DNA of 64,000 nt from positions 2,046,001-2,110,000 of the forward strand of contig OZ250157.1 in NCBI GenBank assembly GCA_965237765.1, written 5' to 3'. The stretch is from WTGJ01 sp965237765. Its GTDB lineage: Bacteria > Chloroflexota > Anaerolineae > Aggregatilineales > Phototrophicaceae. This document shows positions 52,819 to 62,203 of this stretch, piece after piece. The notes beneath the pieces are model-generated. The model was not told the origin of the DNA. It ran no database searches and saw only the letters and a program-made list of their open reading frames with translations. Numbering within the stretch: the stretch's first letter is position 1; every line of letters starts with the position of its first letter. The translations under genes were made by a program, and so were the position numbers.

Positions 52819-53993
52819 GCTTTGGCGTGGGCCATCACCGCACGCGGCATGATTTCGCGCAAGGCAGCGATGGTGTAATCAATATCGGCGGCGGTGGTTT
52901 TGCGGCCGACGGTGAGGCGCAGGCCGCTGCGCGCGCGTTCTTGGCTATAACTCAGCGCGAGCAGGACAACCGAGGGTTCCGCCTGGCCGGTCTTGCAAGC
53001 GGAACCGCTGCTGGCAGCAATTCCCCGCAGGTCGAGGTGCATCAGCAGGGTTTGCGCGTCGGTGCCGATAAAAGTGAAGCTGGCGTGGGAGGGCAGGCGT
53101 TCTGTCGGGTGGCCGCTCAACTCAGCGCCGACGATTTCGCGTAAGACGCCGGCGATGAGGCGGTCACGCATGGCGGCGAGGTGCTGGTTGTGAGCAGCGC
53201 GTTCCGTTTCCGCCAATTCGAGCGCGCGCGCCAGGCCGACGATGCCAGGCGTATTGAGCGTGCCGGCGCGACGGCCACCCTCGTGTGCGCCGCCGGTTAG
53301 ATGCGCCCGTAACGGCGTGCCCTCGCGGATGTAGAGCGCGCCGACTCCCTTGGGGCCATAGAATTTGTGCGCGGCGATGCTCATCATATCCACATTCAGT
53401 TCACGAACATCTAAAGAGAGTTGCCCGGCTGCTTGAACAGCGTCGGTATGGAAGAGGCAGCCGCGCTCGCGCGCCAGACCGGCCAAAGCGGCGATGGGCT
53501 GCACGCTTCCGATCTCGTTGCTCGCGTAGATGATAGAGGCGAGGGCCGCACGTTTATCGCAGGCAGCGGCGAAATCGTCGAGCGCAAGGCGGCCGGCGCC
53601 ATCCAGCGGCAAGAGCACGCATTCGTGCCCATCGCTCGCGCTGATTTTCTCGAGCGTTTCACGGACAGCCTCATGCTCGATGGCTGTGGTCAGCAAGCGT
53701 GAGCCCGGTTTCCAATCGGCAGCCAGCGCCGCGCCGCGCAGGGCCAAATTATCGCTCTCGCTGCCGCCGGAAGTGAAGATAATCTCGCGTGGCTGGCAGT
53801 GCAATACGGCAGCCACTCGTTCGCGCGCCTCCTCGATCGCCCCCTCTGCTCGGCGGCCGTAGGCATGCATGGATGAAGCGTTTCCATAATCCTCGCGGAA
53901 GTAGGGTAACATCGCATCCAACACGCGCGGGTCGGTGGGCGTGGAGGCGGAATGGTCCAGGTAGACGTGGCGTGCGTCGTTTATGTTTGGCAT
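52815..53993 (-). CDS. iscS: Cysteine desulfurase (IscS/NifS family)
   Basis: A 392-residue PLP enzyme that strips sulfur from cysteine. PLP Lys is in SIAAHKFYGPKGVGALY; the catalytic Cys is in the IAASSGSACKTG loop; YLDHSASTPTDPRVL and FTSGGSESDNLAL are family motifs. The ATG at 53993 is chosen because TACAAT lies six bases before it. Coupled to mnmA downstream, to which it probably hands sulfur. Class and partners (IscU/SufU) not visible here. Confidence 0.93.
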   Translation of the reverse strand: MPNINDARHVYLDHSASTPTDPRVLDAMLPYFREDYGNASSMHAYGRRAEGAIEEARERVAAVLHCQPREIIFTSGGSESDNLALRGAALAADWKPGSRLLTTAIEHEAVRETLEKISASDGHECVLLPLDGAGRLALDDFAAACDKRAALASIIYASNEIGSVQPIAALAGLARERGCLFHTDAVQAAGQLSLDVRELNVDMMSIAAHKFYGPKGVGALYIREGTPLRAHLTGGAHEGGRRAGTLNTPGIVGLARALELAETERAAHNQHLAAMRDRLIAGVLREIVGAELSGHPTERLPSHASFTFIGTDAQTLLMHLDLRGIAASSGSACKTGQAEPSVVLLALSYSQERARSGLRLTVGRKTTAADIDYTIAALREIMPRAVMAHAKA

Positions 53994-53999
53994 GTAGCC

Positions 54000-54046
54000 A
54001 TTGTAGCATGGGATTTTAGAAGATAACGATTGAGATATGTTATGCT
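54000..54046. promoter_or_regulatory. Divergent leaderless promoters of iscS and eno
   Basis: A 60-base gap between two start codons. Minus strand: extended -10 TGCTACAAT, the TACAAT at 54005-54000, six bases before the iscS ATG. Plus strand: extended -10 TGTTATGCT with TATGCT at 54041-54046, seven bases before the eno ATG. Both distances imply transcripts beginning at the start codon; neither gene has a clear Shine-Dalgarno sequence. Confidence 0.6.
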
Positions 54047-54053
54047 TAAACAA

Positions 54054-55364
54054 ATGACCACTCCAATGATACGACAACTACGCGCGATCGAGGTGCTCGA
54101 TTCGCGAGGCAATCCAACGGTGGATGTCACCTGTGTGTTGGCGGATGGTAGCAGCGGCCGCGCGATAGTGCCCAGTGGCGCTTCCACCGGCGAGCACGAG
54201 GCGCATGAGCGGCGCGATGGCGGCGCTCGCTATAGCGGCAAAGGCGTGCTCGGAGCTGTGGAAGCGGTGAATGGCGAGATTACCGCGGCGCTCGTTGGCA
54301 CGGCGGCGGCCCCGCAACTTAGCGTCGACGCGCGCTTGAATGAGCTGGATGGCACGGCCAGCAAGGCACGATTGGGAGCGAACGCTCTACTGGGTGTCTC
54401 GTTGGCTGTGGCCAAGGCGGCGGCGGCCAGCTACGGCCTGCCGCTCTACGCCTATATCGGCGGCGCGCAGGCGCGAACTCTGCCCGTGCCAATGATGAAC
54501 ATCATGAACGGCGGCAAGCACGCTGCCGATAGCACCGATTTCCAGGAATTCATGGTGATGCCGGTGGGCGCCACGAGTTTTCGCGAAGGTTTGCGCTGGG
54601 GGGTGGAGGTCTATCAAGCGCTCAAGCGCATCCTTGCCGGGCGCGGGCTGCGCACCACGGTCGGAGACGAGGGTGGCTTTGCGCCCAGCCTGCCCAGCAA
54701 CCAGGCGGCGTTGGATATCATCGTGGAGGCGATCGCCGCCGCGGGTTACGAAGCGGGCGCGCAGATCGCCATCGCGCTCGACCCCGCCGCCAGCGAACTC
54801 TACCAGGATGGCCACTACCACCTGGCCACGGAAGGTCGCCGACTCACGGGCGCAGAAATGGTTGATACCTGGGTGGATTGGTGCGCGCGCTACCCGATCG
54901 TTTCTATTGAGGATGGCCTGGCAGAGGACGATTGGGAGCATTGGTCGCTGCTCGTCGAGCGTGTGGGTGAACGCGTGCAAATTGTCGGCGATGATTTGCT
55001 GGTTACGAATGTCGAGCGCGTGCGGCGCGGCATCCGCGAGCGGGCCTGCAATTCTTTGCTGATGAAGGTGAACCAGATTGGCACGCTCAGCGAGGCATTG
55101 GAAGCAGCCCAACTCAGCCAGCGGCATGGCTGGACGGTCGTCACCAGCCACCGCAGCGGCGAGACCGAAGACGATACGATCGCCGATTTGGCCGTTGCCA
55201 TCAACGGCGGGCAAATTAAAACAGGCGCGCCGGCCCGCAGCGACCGCACTGCAAAATACAATCGCCTCTTGCGCATAGAGGACGAGTTGGGCGCAGCGGC
55301 GATCTATCCCGGGCGCGCCGCCTTCGCCAACTTACGGATGGACCTGGATCCGTGGGTAGGATGA
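54054..55364 (+). CDS. eno: Enolase
   Basis: A 436-residue glycolytic enzyme (2-phosphoglycerate to PEP). Motifs: AIEVLDSRGNPTVDV, VPSGASTGEHEA, MMNIMNGGKHA, TTVGDEGGFAPS, SIEDGLAEDDWEHW, LLMKVNQIGTLSEALEA with the catalytic Lys, and SHRSGETEDDTIADLA. Start set at 54054 by the promoter, giving normal length. The pyk gene begins inside or right after its stop, so the last two steps of glycolysis are one operon. Confidence 0.97.
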   Translation: MTTPMIRQLRAIEVLDSRGNPTVDVTCVLADGSSGRAIVPSGASTGEHEAHERRDGGARYSGKGVLGAVEAVNGEITAALVGTAAAPQLSVDARLNELDGTASKARLGANALLGVSLAVAKAAAASYGLPLYAYIGGAQARTLPVPMMNIMNGGKHAADSTDFQEFMVMPVGATSFREGLRWGVEVYQALKRILAGRGLRTTVGDEGGFAPSLPSNQAALDIIVEAIAAAGYEAGAQIAIALDPAASELYQDGHYHLATEGRRLTGAEMVDTWVDWCARYPIVSIEDGLAEDDWEHWSLLVERVGERVQIVGDDLLVTNVERVRRGIRERACNSLLMKVNQIGTLSEALEAAQLSQRHGWTVVTSHRSGETEDDTIADLAVAINGGQIKTGAPARSDRTAKYNRLLRIEDELGAAAIYPGRAAFANLRMDLDPWVG

Positions 55365-55369
55365 GGCAC

Positions 55370-56836
55370 ATGGCCATTCGCGAAAGCGCCTTGCGCAAGA
55401 AGACGAAAATCGTCGCCACACTCGGGCCGGCCTCTTCAGATGAAGAGACCTTGCGGCGGATGGTCCGTGATGGAATGGACGTCATTCGCATCAATTTCTC
55501 GCATGGAGAACACGAAGAGCACAAAGCAACCATCGAGCTGGCGCGGCGTATCGCTGCTGAAGAGGGCCGCGTAATCGCCACGATGTGCGACATCCAGGGC
55601 CCGAAGATTCGCATTGGTAACGTACCAGAGGAACCGTTGGAACTCTTCGTTGGCGATTCGATTCGTTTCACGCTGGATGGGAGTGACGGAAATAGCATTC
55701 CTTTGCCGCATCCGGAGTTGTTCCGTGATGTGGAAGCGGGCATGCAGTTGCTCCTGGATGACGGCAGCCTGGAGCTGCTGATCGAAACGGCGCAACCAAA
55801 TTGTCTCGATTGTCAGGTGGTCGTGGGTGGGCCGCTGACTTCCCGTAAAGGCGTTACAGCGCCGAAGGCCTCGTTACAAAGCCTTTCGGCGATTACAGAA
55901 AAAGACCGCAAAGATATCGAATTCGCGCTGGAAATGAACGCTGATTACATCGCCATGTCTTTCGTGCGCAGTGAAGATGACATCCGCGAGTTGCGTTGGC
56001 TGATGCGGCATTTGCGGCGCGGGGCGGACATCATCGCCAAAATCGAGAAGCACGACGCGCTGCGGAATATCGATGAGATCATCGCTGCCGCAGATGGCGT
56101 GATGGTCGCGCGGGGTGATTTGGGGCTGGAGACGCCGGCTGAAGAAGTACCATACCAACAGAAACGCATTATCAGGCTTTGTAACGAAGCGGCCAAACCG
56201 GTGATTACGGCGACGCAGATGCTCAGCTCGATGGTGCGCTTGCCGCGGCCGACGCGCGCAGATGCCAGCGATGTCTACAACGCGATCGTCGATGGCACTG
56301 ACGCTGTCATGCTCAGCAATGAAACCGCCGTGGGCAAGTATCCAGCGGAGGCGGTGCGCACGATGGCCAATATCAGCGTCATTGCCGAGGCGCATCTGGC
56401 TGAAATGGGCGAGGCGCACGCCGCGCAGCGCGGACGCTCTTCAGGCGGCAAGGATGAAATTTCTGATGCGATCAGTTCCGCCAGTTACGAGATCGCGCGC
56501 ACTGTCCGACCGCGAGCGATTGTGACCGCGACGATGAGCGGTTATACGGCCCGGCACGTGGCACGCGGGCGGCCGCTGGCGCCGATCATCTGCGTCACGC
56601 CTTTGCCGGAAACTTATCGACGTATGGCGTTGTTATGGGGCGTGCAGCCTCTGATAGTGCCGCAATTCGACAGCATCGATTCGATGATCACGACGGTCGT
56701 GCAGAAATTGCATGAAGAGGGCTACGCGGAGCGGGGTGATGTGCTGGTGATCTTGGCGGGTACGCCTTTTGGTTTTGGCGGCCGCACGAATATGATGCAG
56801 ATTCACCGCGTGGGTGACGCGGGCGAGCTGGATTAG
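55370..56836 (+). CDS. pyk: Pyruvate kinase
   Basis: About 488 residues. Motifs: TKIVATLGPASSDE, VIRINFSHGEHEEH, ATMCDIQGPKIRIG, the catalytic IIAKIEKHDALRNIDEII, VMVARGDLGLETPAEEVPYQQK, ATQMLSSMVRLPRPTRADASDVYNAIVDGTDAVMLSNETA. The C-terminal regulatory domain is short and no PEP-utiliser domain follows. The ATG at 55370 is preferred (AGGATGAGG upstream), though 55361, overlapping the eno stop, is possible. Confidence 0.95.
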   Translation: MAIRESALRKKTKIVATLGPASSDEETLRRMVRDGMDVIRINFSHGEHEEHKATIELARRIAAEEGRVIATMCDIQGPKIRIGNVPEEPLELFVGDSIRFTLDGSDGNSIPLPHPELFRDVEAGMQLLLDDGSLELLIETAQPNCLDCQVVVGGPLTSRKGVTAPKASLQSLSAITEKDRKDIEFALEMNADYIAMSFVRSEDDIRELRWLMRHLRRGADIIAKIEKHDALRNIDEIIAAADGVMVARGDLGLETPAEEVPYQQKRIIRLCNEAAKPVITATQMLSSMVRLPRPTRADASDVYNAIVDGTDAVMLSNETAVGKYPAEAVRTMANISVIAEAHLAEMGEAHAAQRGRSSGGKDEISDAISSASYEIARTVRPRAIVTATMSGYTARHVARGRPLAPIICVTPLPETYRRMALLWGVQPLIVPQFDSIDSMITTVVQKLHEEGYAERGDVLVILAGTPFGFGGRTNMMQIHRVGDAGELD

Positions 56837-56866
56837 AATTGCCGAGCTCAGGCCAGCGGGCGCGCG

Positions 56867-57514
56867 TTAATATTCGTCGTTAGGATCTATTGAAGCAAAA
56901 TCGAGATCAGCATCCGCGTAGCCATTGGTGGCAAACTGGGCGTATTGCTCATAGGCGGGTTGCGGGCTATTCGAGGAAACACGCGGGGCGAAGGTGGCAT
57001 ATTCGCGTTCCTCGTCTTCTTGCCAATAGGCAGCGGCGGGCTCGGCCGGGGATTCGCGGAGATTGAAGTCGGTTGGCGGTACGTGCGTGTCGGTTTGCAC
57101 AGCGAGGCAACTGGGGCAACGTGACCAATTCAGCTCCAGCATCGTTTTGCAGGAATGGCAGCTGCGGCGGAGTTGCGTGTGGCAATGCGGGCAGATTTGC
57201 CAGCTGCGTTCTGTGGCTTGCGTACAACTTGGGCAGCTCACGGTGCGTTCGATTTCCTGTAGCAGCGCCTCTTCCTCAAGCGAGCGCGCGTAAGCGGAGT
57301 TGAGCGTTTCGCGCGGACGCATGAGCCAATAAATGAGCAGGCCAGGCAGTGTCAATAGACCGACAAAAGCGGCGGCGAAGAAACGCGCCCAGACATTCCG
57401 CGAACGTGCGCGCATATCACGGTAGGTCCAGATTATGCTGGTCGCCCAGAAGACCGAAAATATGACGCTGCCATAATAAGGCAGGGCGGCGAAGATGATC
57501 GGCGCTATGGACAT
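56867..57514 (-). CDS. Membrane protein with double zinc ribbon
   Basis: A 215-residue protein. Two N-terminal helices (about 4-27 and 40-62) are followed by a double zinc ribbon: CPSCTQATERSWQICPHC and CHSCKTMLELNWSRCPSC, four CxxC pairs. The last 80 residues are acidic, Tyr-rich and probably disordered. The ATG at 57514 has GGGAGAG six bases upstream; a TATACT -10 is at 57558-57553. Similar zinc-ribbon membrane proteins are common and mostly uncharacterised. Confidence 0.8.
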   Translation of the reverse strand: MSIAPIIFAALPYYGSVIFSVFWATSIIWTYRDMRARSRNVWARFFAAAFVGLLTLPGLLIYWLMRPRETLNSAYARSLEEEALLQEIERTVSCPSCTQATERSWQICPHCHTQLRRSCHSCKTMLELNWSRCPSCLAVQTDTHVPPTDFNLRESPAEPAAAYWQEDEEREYATFAPRVSSNSPQPAYEQYAQFATNGYADADLDFASIDPNDEY

Positions 57515-57594
57515 GGCGTTCTCTCCCACCGCAACAGACATTCGCTAATTGCAGTATAGGCAGGAGCGAAATTCGCGCCATTCGACGTTTCTCG

Positions 57595-58989
57595 TTAAGG
57601 ACTCTCCTCGTTTGCCGCGCCGCTATCCGCGCCAGCGCTCACTTGTAGCGAAAGCTCGGCCAGGAAAACGTCGTATTCGTGGCCGGAAGCGTAGACTTGC
57701 AGATTGATGAGTTCCTGTGGACGGGTATCGTCGGGAAAGATGCTGAACAAGTTATCACTATCAAATTGGTACCAGGTTTTGGCACTGACGCGCTCGTGCA
57801 GCGCGGGACAATTGGAACAACGCAGGGGATTATTTTGCTCGCTATCGTCAGCGTGTGGAATGAAGAAGCCCTGGAACCAGCGTCGTGTGCCACCCCCGCG
57901 GTCCACGTATTCCAGGCGTAGCATGACGGGGCATTCGCTGCCTCGGAAGCCGCAACGACTCAGCGATTGTCCCTGGATGAGGATGGTTGCCTGAATGCCC
58001 AGGTAGTCATATTCATTGACGGCAAGACCCATCTCGCCCATTTCCCCGAGGAATTGGTAGAAACAGCGTGTCTCACCATGCCCGGCGATTTCGCCTTGGC
58101 GCCGGAAGCGAATCGTCTCCAGTCCGTTGATGGTGGCTTTGCGGTGTTGGCCCTGTGTATCGCTGGCATTATCAGAGGAGCTGGCGCAGCTCCAACGGGC
58201 ATTTTCCGGGGCGTCATCCGCGACGAATTCGAAATATCGCGCGAAAGATGGGTCGTTGACGAGGTTGGTGTAGGCGGCTTGTAGGGATACTTTACTATCG
58301 TTATCTGCTATGACGCTGGCGCGATAGCCTTTGGGGACCAGGCGCGAGCTTTCATTCCCTTGCAGTCGGGCGAAGAGCGCGCTGTGGTTGAGGAGCCGTA
58401 TGCTACTCTCGTCGGCTTCAATTTCATAACGGCCGGGGTAACTGAGGATAGCGATCGTTTCTCCCGGGCCAAGGACACGCACACGCACTTCATAATCCAA
58501 CCGCTCGATGATGAGGATATCCAACCGGCCGCGCAACTGACCCAGCTCGATGATGAGGTCGTTGCCGCCCATGTTGAAGCGCGGCCGCGCAGATCGCAAG
58601 AGCGTGAAATGCGTTTCTGGGCGCGAAGTGATGTGGGCGTAGAGCGATCCGAGATCATCGGTGAAGGAAAGAATGCCCAGAGATTGTTCGTCGGTGCTGA
58701 TGGCGGTGAGGTTGCTGATGGAGCGGCTGGCGCGTTCGGCGCTCTCTTCCAGGCTAGCGGGTGAGGTAATGCCCACAGTGCCGCGCGCGACTTGCAACTC
58801 CGCCTCCAACGGAATCGTCGAGCGAAAGAAATAGTTATAGATGGTGAAGCTGATAGTCGTGCATAGCAAAAGGGAGACACAGCAAGAGGCGATGAGCACG
58901 CCCCAGGCGAGGAATTCCGGGCGCCAGCGGTGGCGCTTGAAGCCGTTAGTTGCAGACGATGGTTCAGTGGTGGAGGTTGTTTCTGCCAA
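57595..58989 (-). CDS. Single-pass membrane protein of unknown function
   Basis: About 464 residues. After a Ser/Thr-rich N-terminus, one helix (about 28-50: FLAWGVLIASCCVSLLLCTTI) anchors a large extracellular part that is mostly beta, including a FecR-like or jelly-roll stretch (LIIELGQLRGRLDILI, YEVRVRVLGPGETIAIL, GRYEIEADESSIRLL) and a later galactose-binding-like sandwich (YDLGIQATILIQ-type strands, VMLRLEYVDRGGGTRRWFQGFFI). The TTG at 58989 is the first plausible start after the TATACT -10 at 59027-59022; it is uncertain. It may sense or bind glycans; not recognised. Confidence 0.65.
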   Translation of the reverse strand: MAETTSTTEPSSATNGFKRHRWRPEFLAWGVLIASCCVSLLLCTTISFTIYNYFFRSTIPLEAELQVARGTVGITSPASLEESAERASRSISNLTAISTDEQSLGILSFTDDLGSLYAHITSRPETHFTLLRSARPRFNMGGNDLIIELGQLRGRLDILIIERLDYEVRVRVLGPGETIAILSYPGRYEIEADESSIRLLNHSALFARLQGNESSRLVPKGYRASVIADNDSKVSLQAAYTNLVNDPSFARYFEFVADDAPENARWSCASSSDNASDTQGQHRKATINGLETIRFRRQGEIAGHGETRCFYQFLGEMGEMGLAVNEYDYLGIQATILIQGQSLSRCGFRGSECPVMLRLEYVDRGGGTRRWFQGFFIPHADDSEQNNPLRCSNCPALHERVSAKTWYQFDSDNLFSIFPDDTRPQELINLQVYASGHEYDVFLAELSLQVSAGADSGAANEESP

Positions 58990-59149
58990 GGCGGCTGCTC
59001 TGCTTGGGGAAGCCTTGACGGAGTATAACACAGGGCGGGCGCCGTTTTGTGCATTCCATAATCTTTGTAACGTTCGTTGGCATACCATGCGCTAGCGCTT
59101 TGGCGCCGTTTTCGGCATAATGTTGCCGCCGATCGTGGAAGGTGGCGAG

Positions 59150-59902
59150 ATGTCCGGACATAGCAAATGGTCGACTATCAAGCGTAAGAAAGGAGCGGAA
59201 GACGCCAAGCGCGGCCGCGTCTTCACGCGAATCGGGCGCGAAATTGCTGTGGCCGCGCGCCTCGGCGGCGGCGACGAGAGCGCCAACCCGCGCCTGAAGC
59301 TGGCCATTGCCCGCGCTAAAACGGCGAATATGCCAAAAGAGAATGTTGAGCGGGCGATCAAGCGCGGCACCGGCGAGCTGGAAGGTATTGTTACCGAGGA
59401 AGTGACCTACGAAGGTTACGGCGGTGATGGCGTCGCTTTTCTCGTGGATACGATTACGGATAACCGCAACCGTACGCTTGCTGAAATCAAGCATGCCTTC
59501 AACCGCGGCGGTGGTAGCCTGGCGAGCGCCGGCTCCGTCGCCTGGCAATTCACGCAGATAGGGTATATCACGCTGGCGGCGGACGGACTGGAATTTGACG
59601 AAGTTTTCCTCGCAGCGGCGGAAGCAGGCGCCGACGAAGTGGAAGCTGAGGATGGACGTTTTCACATTCAGACGCCGCGCGAGCAACTGGCCGCAGTCAC
59701 CAACGCCATGAGTGAAATTGGCTACCAGATTGAGGAATCGGAGTTGCGCTGGCAGGCGCAAAACGAGACAAGCCCGTCGCTCAATAGCGCGCTCAGCAAT
59801 CTGCGCTTGCTGGAACGTTTGGAAGAATTGGACGATGTGCAGACGGTCTCGTGTAACCTGCAGATGGATGACGAGTTGCTCGCGGCATACGAAGGCATAT
59901 GA
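59150..59902 (+). CDS. yebC: YebC/PmpR-family (TACO1) protein
   Basis: A 250-residue protein of the broadly conserved YebC family, described as DNA-binding regulator and more recently as a translation helper at difficult motifs. The N-terminus is the signature MSGHSKWSTIKRKKGAEDAKRGRVF, then ANMPKENVERAIKRGTGE and YGGDGVAFLVDTITDNRNRT. GGTGG precedes the ATG. It overlaps ruvC by four bases; yebC-ruvC-ruvA linkage is widespread. Confidence 0.95.
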   Translation: MSGHSKWSTIKRKKGAEDAKRGRVFTRIGREIAVAARLGGGDESANPRLKLAIARAKTANMPKENVERAIKRGTGELEGIVTEEVTYEGYGGDGVAFLVDTITDNRNRTLAEIKHAFNRGGGSLASAGSVAWQFTQIGYITLAADGLEFDEVFLAAAEAGADEVEAEDGRFHIQTPREQLAAVTNAMSEIGYQIEESELRWQAQNETSPSLNSALSNLRLLERLEELDDVQTVSCNLQMDDELLAAYEGI

Positions 59903-60411
59903 TGGAGCGCGCGTCGCGCAGTAGGCACATCCTAGGACTGGACCCTGGCCTGGCGCGTGTGGGCTACGCGGTGGTGGCGGCGGAGAGCGGCGGTTTGCGC
60001 GCGTTGACCTACGGCGTGATCCACACAAAGGCCGATTGTGAGCATGCGGCGCGCATTGACCAGATCGCTACGGCCGTCGAGGAATTGTTGGTGGAATACA
60101 GTATCGACGAAGCCGCGCTCGAGGAATTATTTTTCGCGCGCAACGTCACCTCGGCCCTGAGCGTCGCACAGGCGCGGGGTGCGCTGATTCTGGTGTTGGA
60201 GCGGGCGGATGTACCGATCGTCACTTGTGCACCCAGCTCGGTGAAGTTGGCCGTCTGTGGCAATGGCCGCGCCAGCAAGCGAGAGGTAGCTCGAATGAGC
60301 GCGCGCCTGCTCGGCCTCCAGGAGCCACCTGCCCAGGCCGACGCCGCTGATGCCCTGGCCATCGCCATCACAGCCAGCCGGATTCTGCCAGTCGCCGCCG
60401 AAATCGCATGA
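59899..60411 (+). CDS. ruvC: Holliday-junction resolvase RuvC
   Basis: A 170-residue endonuclease that cuts four-way junctions. RNase-H fold with acidic triad visible: ILGLDPGLARVGYAVV (first Asp), LEELFFARNVTSAL (Glu), and QADAADALAIAIT (last two Asp). It is coupled by ATGA overlaps to yebC and ruvA. ruvB is not in the window. Confidence 0.95.
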   Translation: MMERASRSRHILGLDPGLARVGYAVVAAESGGLRALTYGVIHTKADCEHAARIDQIATAVEELLVEYSIDEAALEELFFARNVTSALSVAQARGALILVLERADVPIVTCAPSSVKLAVCGNGRASKREVARMSARLLGLQEPPAQADAADALAIAITASRILPVAAEIA

Positions 60412-60989
60412 TCGCCAGCCTGCGCGGCCGAATCCAGGCGCGGGAGATGGATCATGTGGTGCTGGAAGTTGGCGGCCTGGGTTACCAGGTGCATTGCTCG
60501 GAAAGAACGCTCATCGCGCTCCGCGGCGCCGATGAAGCCATGCTTTACACGCATTACGCGATCCGCCAGGAAATACCGACGCTCTGTGGTTTCATGAGTG
60601 AGCGCGAACGCGCCGCCTTTCGATTGTTACTGACGGTGCAGCGGGTAGGACCCAAAGTGGCGTTGGGTATTCTGGGGACTATTGATTTGGAGCAGTTGGG
60701 CGCGGCGATCGCGGGTGAAGACACGCGCGCGCTGGCCGTCGTTTCCGGCGTAAGCGTGAAATTGGCGCAGAAGATCGTGGTCGAATTGAGAGATCAATTC
60801 CCGCATACCGGCGTCGCGCCGAGGAGCGGTAATCTGGCTATCGACGCCGAGGTGGTGGATGCGCTGGTGTCCCTGGGTTATGGAGTGGTGGAAGCGCAAC
60901 GAGCCGTGCAAGCCATCCCCATGGGCGCTCCGGATGACGTGGGTGAACGCTTGCGGATCGCGCTCGGTCGGATGGGGCCGGCGGAATGA
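60408..60989 (+). CDS. ruvA: Holliday-junction DNA-binding protein RuvA
   Basis: A 193-residue tetrameric junction-binding protein. Domain I: IASLRGRIQAREMDHVVLEVGGLGYQVHC; domain II with two helix-hairpin-helix motifs: LLTVQRVGPKVALGILG and VSGVSVKLAQKIVVELRD; domain III: EVVDALVSLGYGVVEAQRAV. ATGA overlap with ruvC and with thyX. Confidence 0.95.
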   Translation: MIASLRGRIQAREMDHVVLEVGGLGYQVHCSERTLIALRGADEAMLYTHYAIRQEIPTLCGFMSERERAAFRLLLTVQRVGPKVALGILGTIDLEQLGAAIAGEDTRALAVVSGVSVKLAQKIVVELRDQFPHTGVAPRSGNLAIDAEVVDALVSLGYGVVEAQRAVQAIPMGAPDDVGERLRIALGRMGPAE

Positions 60990-61705
60990 CGGCGGCCAGC
61001 GACTTGCTCGGCAAGCGCGTGCCTGTGTTGGATAAGGGCTGGCTGGAGCTGGTCGATATGCTACCACACCCAAGCGCTGGGGTTTCGCCGGATCTGGCGA
61101 TCGTCAACGCGGCACGCGTATCATTTTTGGGCGAAAGCAAGGGAGACGAGCGTGATAAGCGGCTGCTCTTCTACTTGCTGCGTGAGCGGCATACTTCGCC
61201 TTTCGAGATGGTCGAATTCAAGTTCCGCGCACGCGCGCCGCTATTAACCTGGTGGCAATGGGTGCGCCATCGCACTTGGAATTTCAACGCGCAATCCGGC
61301 CGTTATACACCCTTCCGCGAGGAAGATTTCTACGAGCCGACGCATTGGCGATTGCAATCGCCCGATAACAAGCAAGCCAGCCGTGGCGAGCTGGATGATG
61401 AAGATGGGCGGCCGCTCTCGGCGGCGCTCTTCGAGCATTACGCGCGCGGTTTTTCGCTTTACGAACAGGCGCTTGCGTGCGGGGTTGCTCGGGAGCAGGC
61501 ACGCCTATTCTTGCCAGGATATGCCGTGTATTACACCTGGTACGCCAAGACCGACGCGCACAACCTGATGCACTTCTTGCGCCTGCGATTGCCACAAGAT
61601 GCGCAATATGAGGTTCGCGCTTACGCGAAGGCGATTTACGAAGAGTTCTTCCGACCGGCAATGCCCTGGACGGCCGAGGCTTTCGAAAAATACGCGCTGC
61701 GCTAA
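60986..61705 (+). CDS. thyX: Flavin-dependent thymidylate synthase
   Basis: A 239-residue FAD enzyme making dTMP from dUMP with methylene-THF. The ThyX motif is RHRTWNFNAQSGRY (R94-H95-R96, S104), and HTSPFEMVEFKFRARAPLLTWWQW plus FLPGYAVYYTWYAKTDAHNLMHFLRLR are family regions. It overlaps ruvA by four bases, so dTMP supply is co-expressed with junction resolution. Four-base convergent overlap with the haemoglobin gene. Confidence 0.95.
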   Translation: MTAASDLLGKRVPVLDKGWLELVDMLPHPSAGVSPDLAIVNAARVSFLGESKGDERDKRLLFYLLRERHTSPFEMVEFKFRARAPLLTWWQWVRHRTWNFNAQSGRYTPFREEDFYEPTHWRLQSPDNKQASRGELDDEDGRPLSAALFEHYARGFSLYEQALACGVAREQARLFLPGYAVYYTWYAKTDAHNLMHFLRLRLPQDAQYEVRAYAKAIYEEFFRPAMPWTAEAFEKYALR

Positions 61706-62148
61706 GGCAGGCTATTCAATTCAGCTGCGGGCCGGTTGATTAGATGGCCGGTCGCGCGCTCGAAATACTGGCGGATTTGCATGGCAGCCAGGTTACGGTT
61801 GGCGGAATCATCCGCGCTGAGTTGCTCATCCAGCGCGGACAGCATATGTGAGAGCCAACGCTGGCTGGCCTCTGGCGTGATGGGGAAGGGGGCGTGGCGC
61901 AGGCGCAAGCGGGGATGGCCGCGCTCTTCGGAATAGGTGCCCGGCCCACCGAAGAGTTGCATGAGGAAGAGCGCGAGGCGGCGCTTGGCCGGCCCGAGGT
62001 CGGCCGGGAACATCGAGCGCAATGAATCATCCCGGTCGATGCGCTGGTAGAAGGATTCGACGAGATGGGTGAACGCCCGCTCGCCGCCGAATTGTTCATA
62101 GACGCTGGCGCCGCGTGGCGGTTGATGATGCGAATCCTGGCTAGACAT
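61702..62148 (-). CDS. Group II truncated haemoglobin
   Basis: A 148-residue 2-on-2 globin of the GlbO type. Features: VYEQFGGERAFTHLVESFYQRI, DDSLRSMFP, LFGGPGTYSEERGHPRLRLRHAPFPI with the proximal His, and RWLSHMLSALDE with the conserved Trp. These handle O2, NO or peroxide. TATAAT on the minus strand at 62186-62181 lies upstream. Confidence 0.92.
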   Translation of the reverse strand: MSSQDSHHQPPRGASVYEQFGGERAFTHLVESFYQRIDRDDSLRSMFPADLGPAKRRLALFLMQLFGGPGTYSEERGHPRLRLRHAPFPITPEASQRWLSHMLSALDEQLSADDSANRNLAAMQIRQYFERATGHLINRPAAELNSLP

Positions 62149-62203
62149 CGATGCCTCACAAGGTACAATGCTTTCTCAAGATTATAGACATTGAGGGTAG
62201 TGG

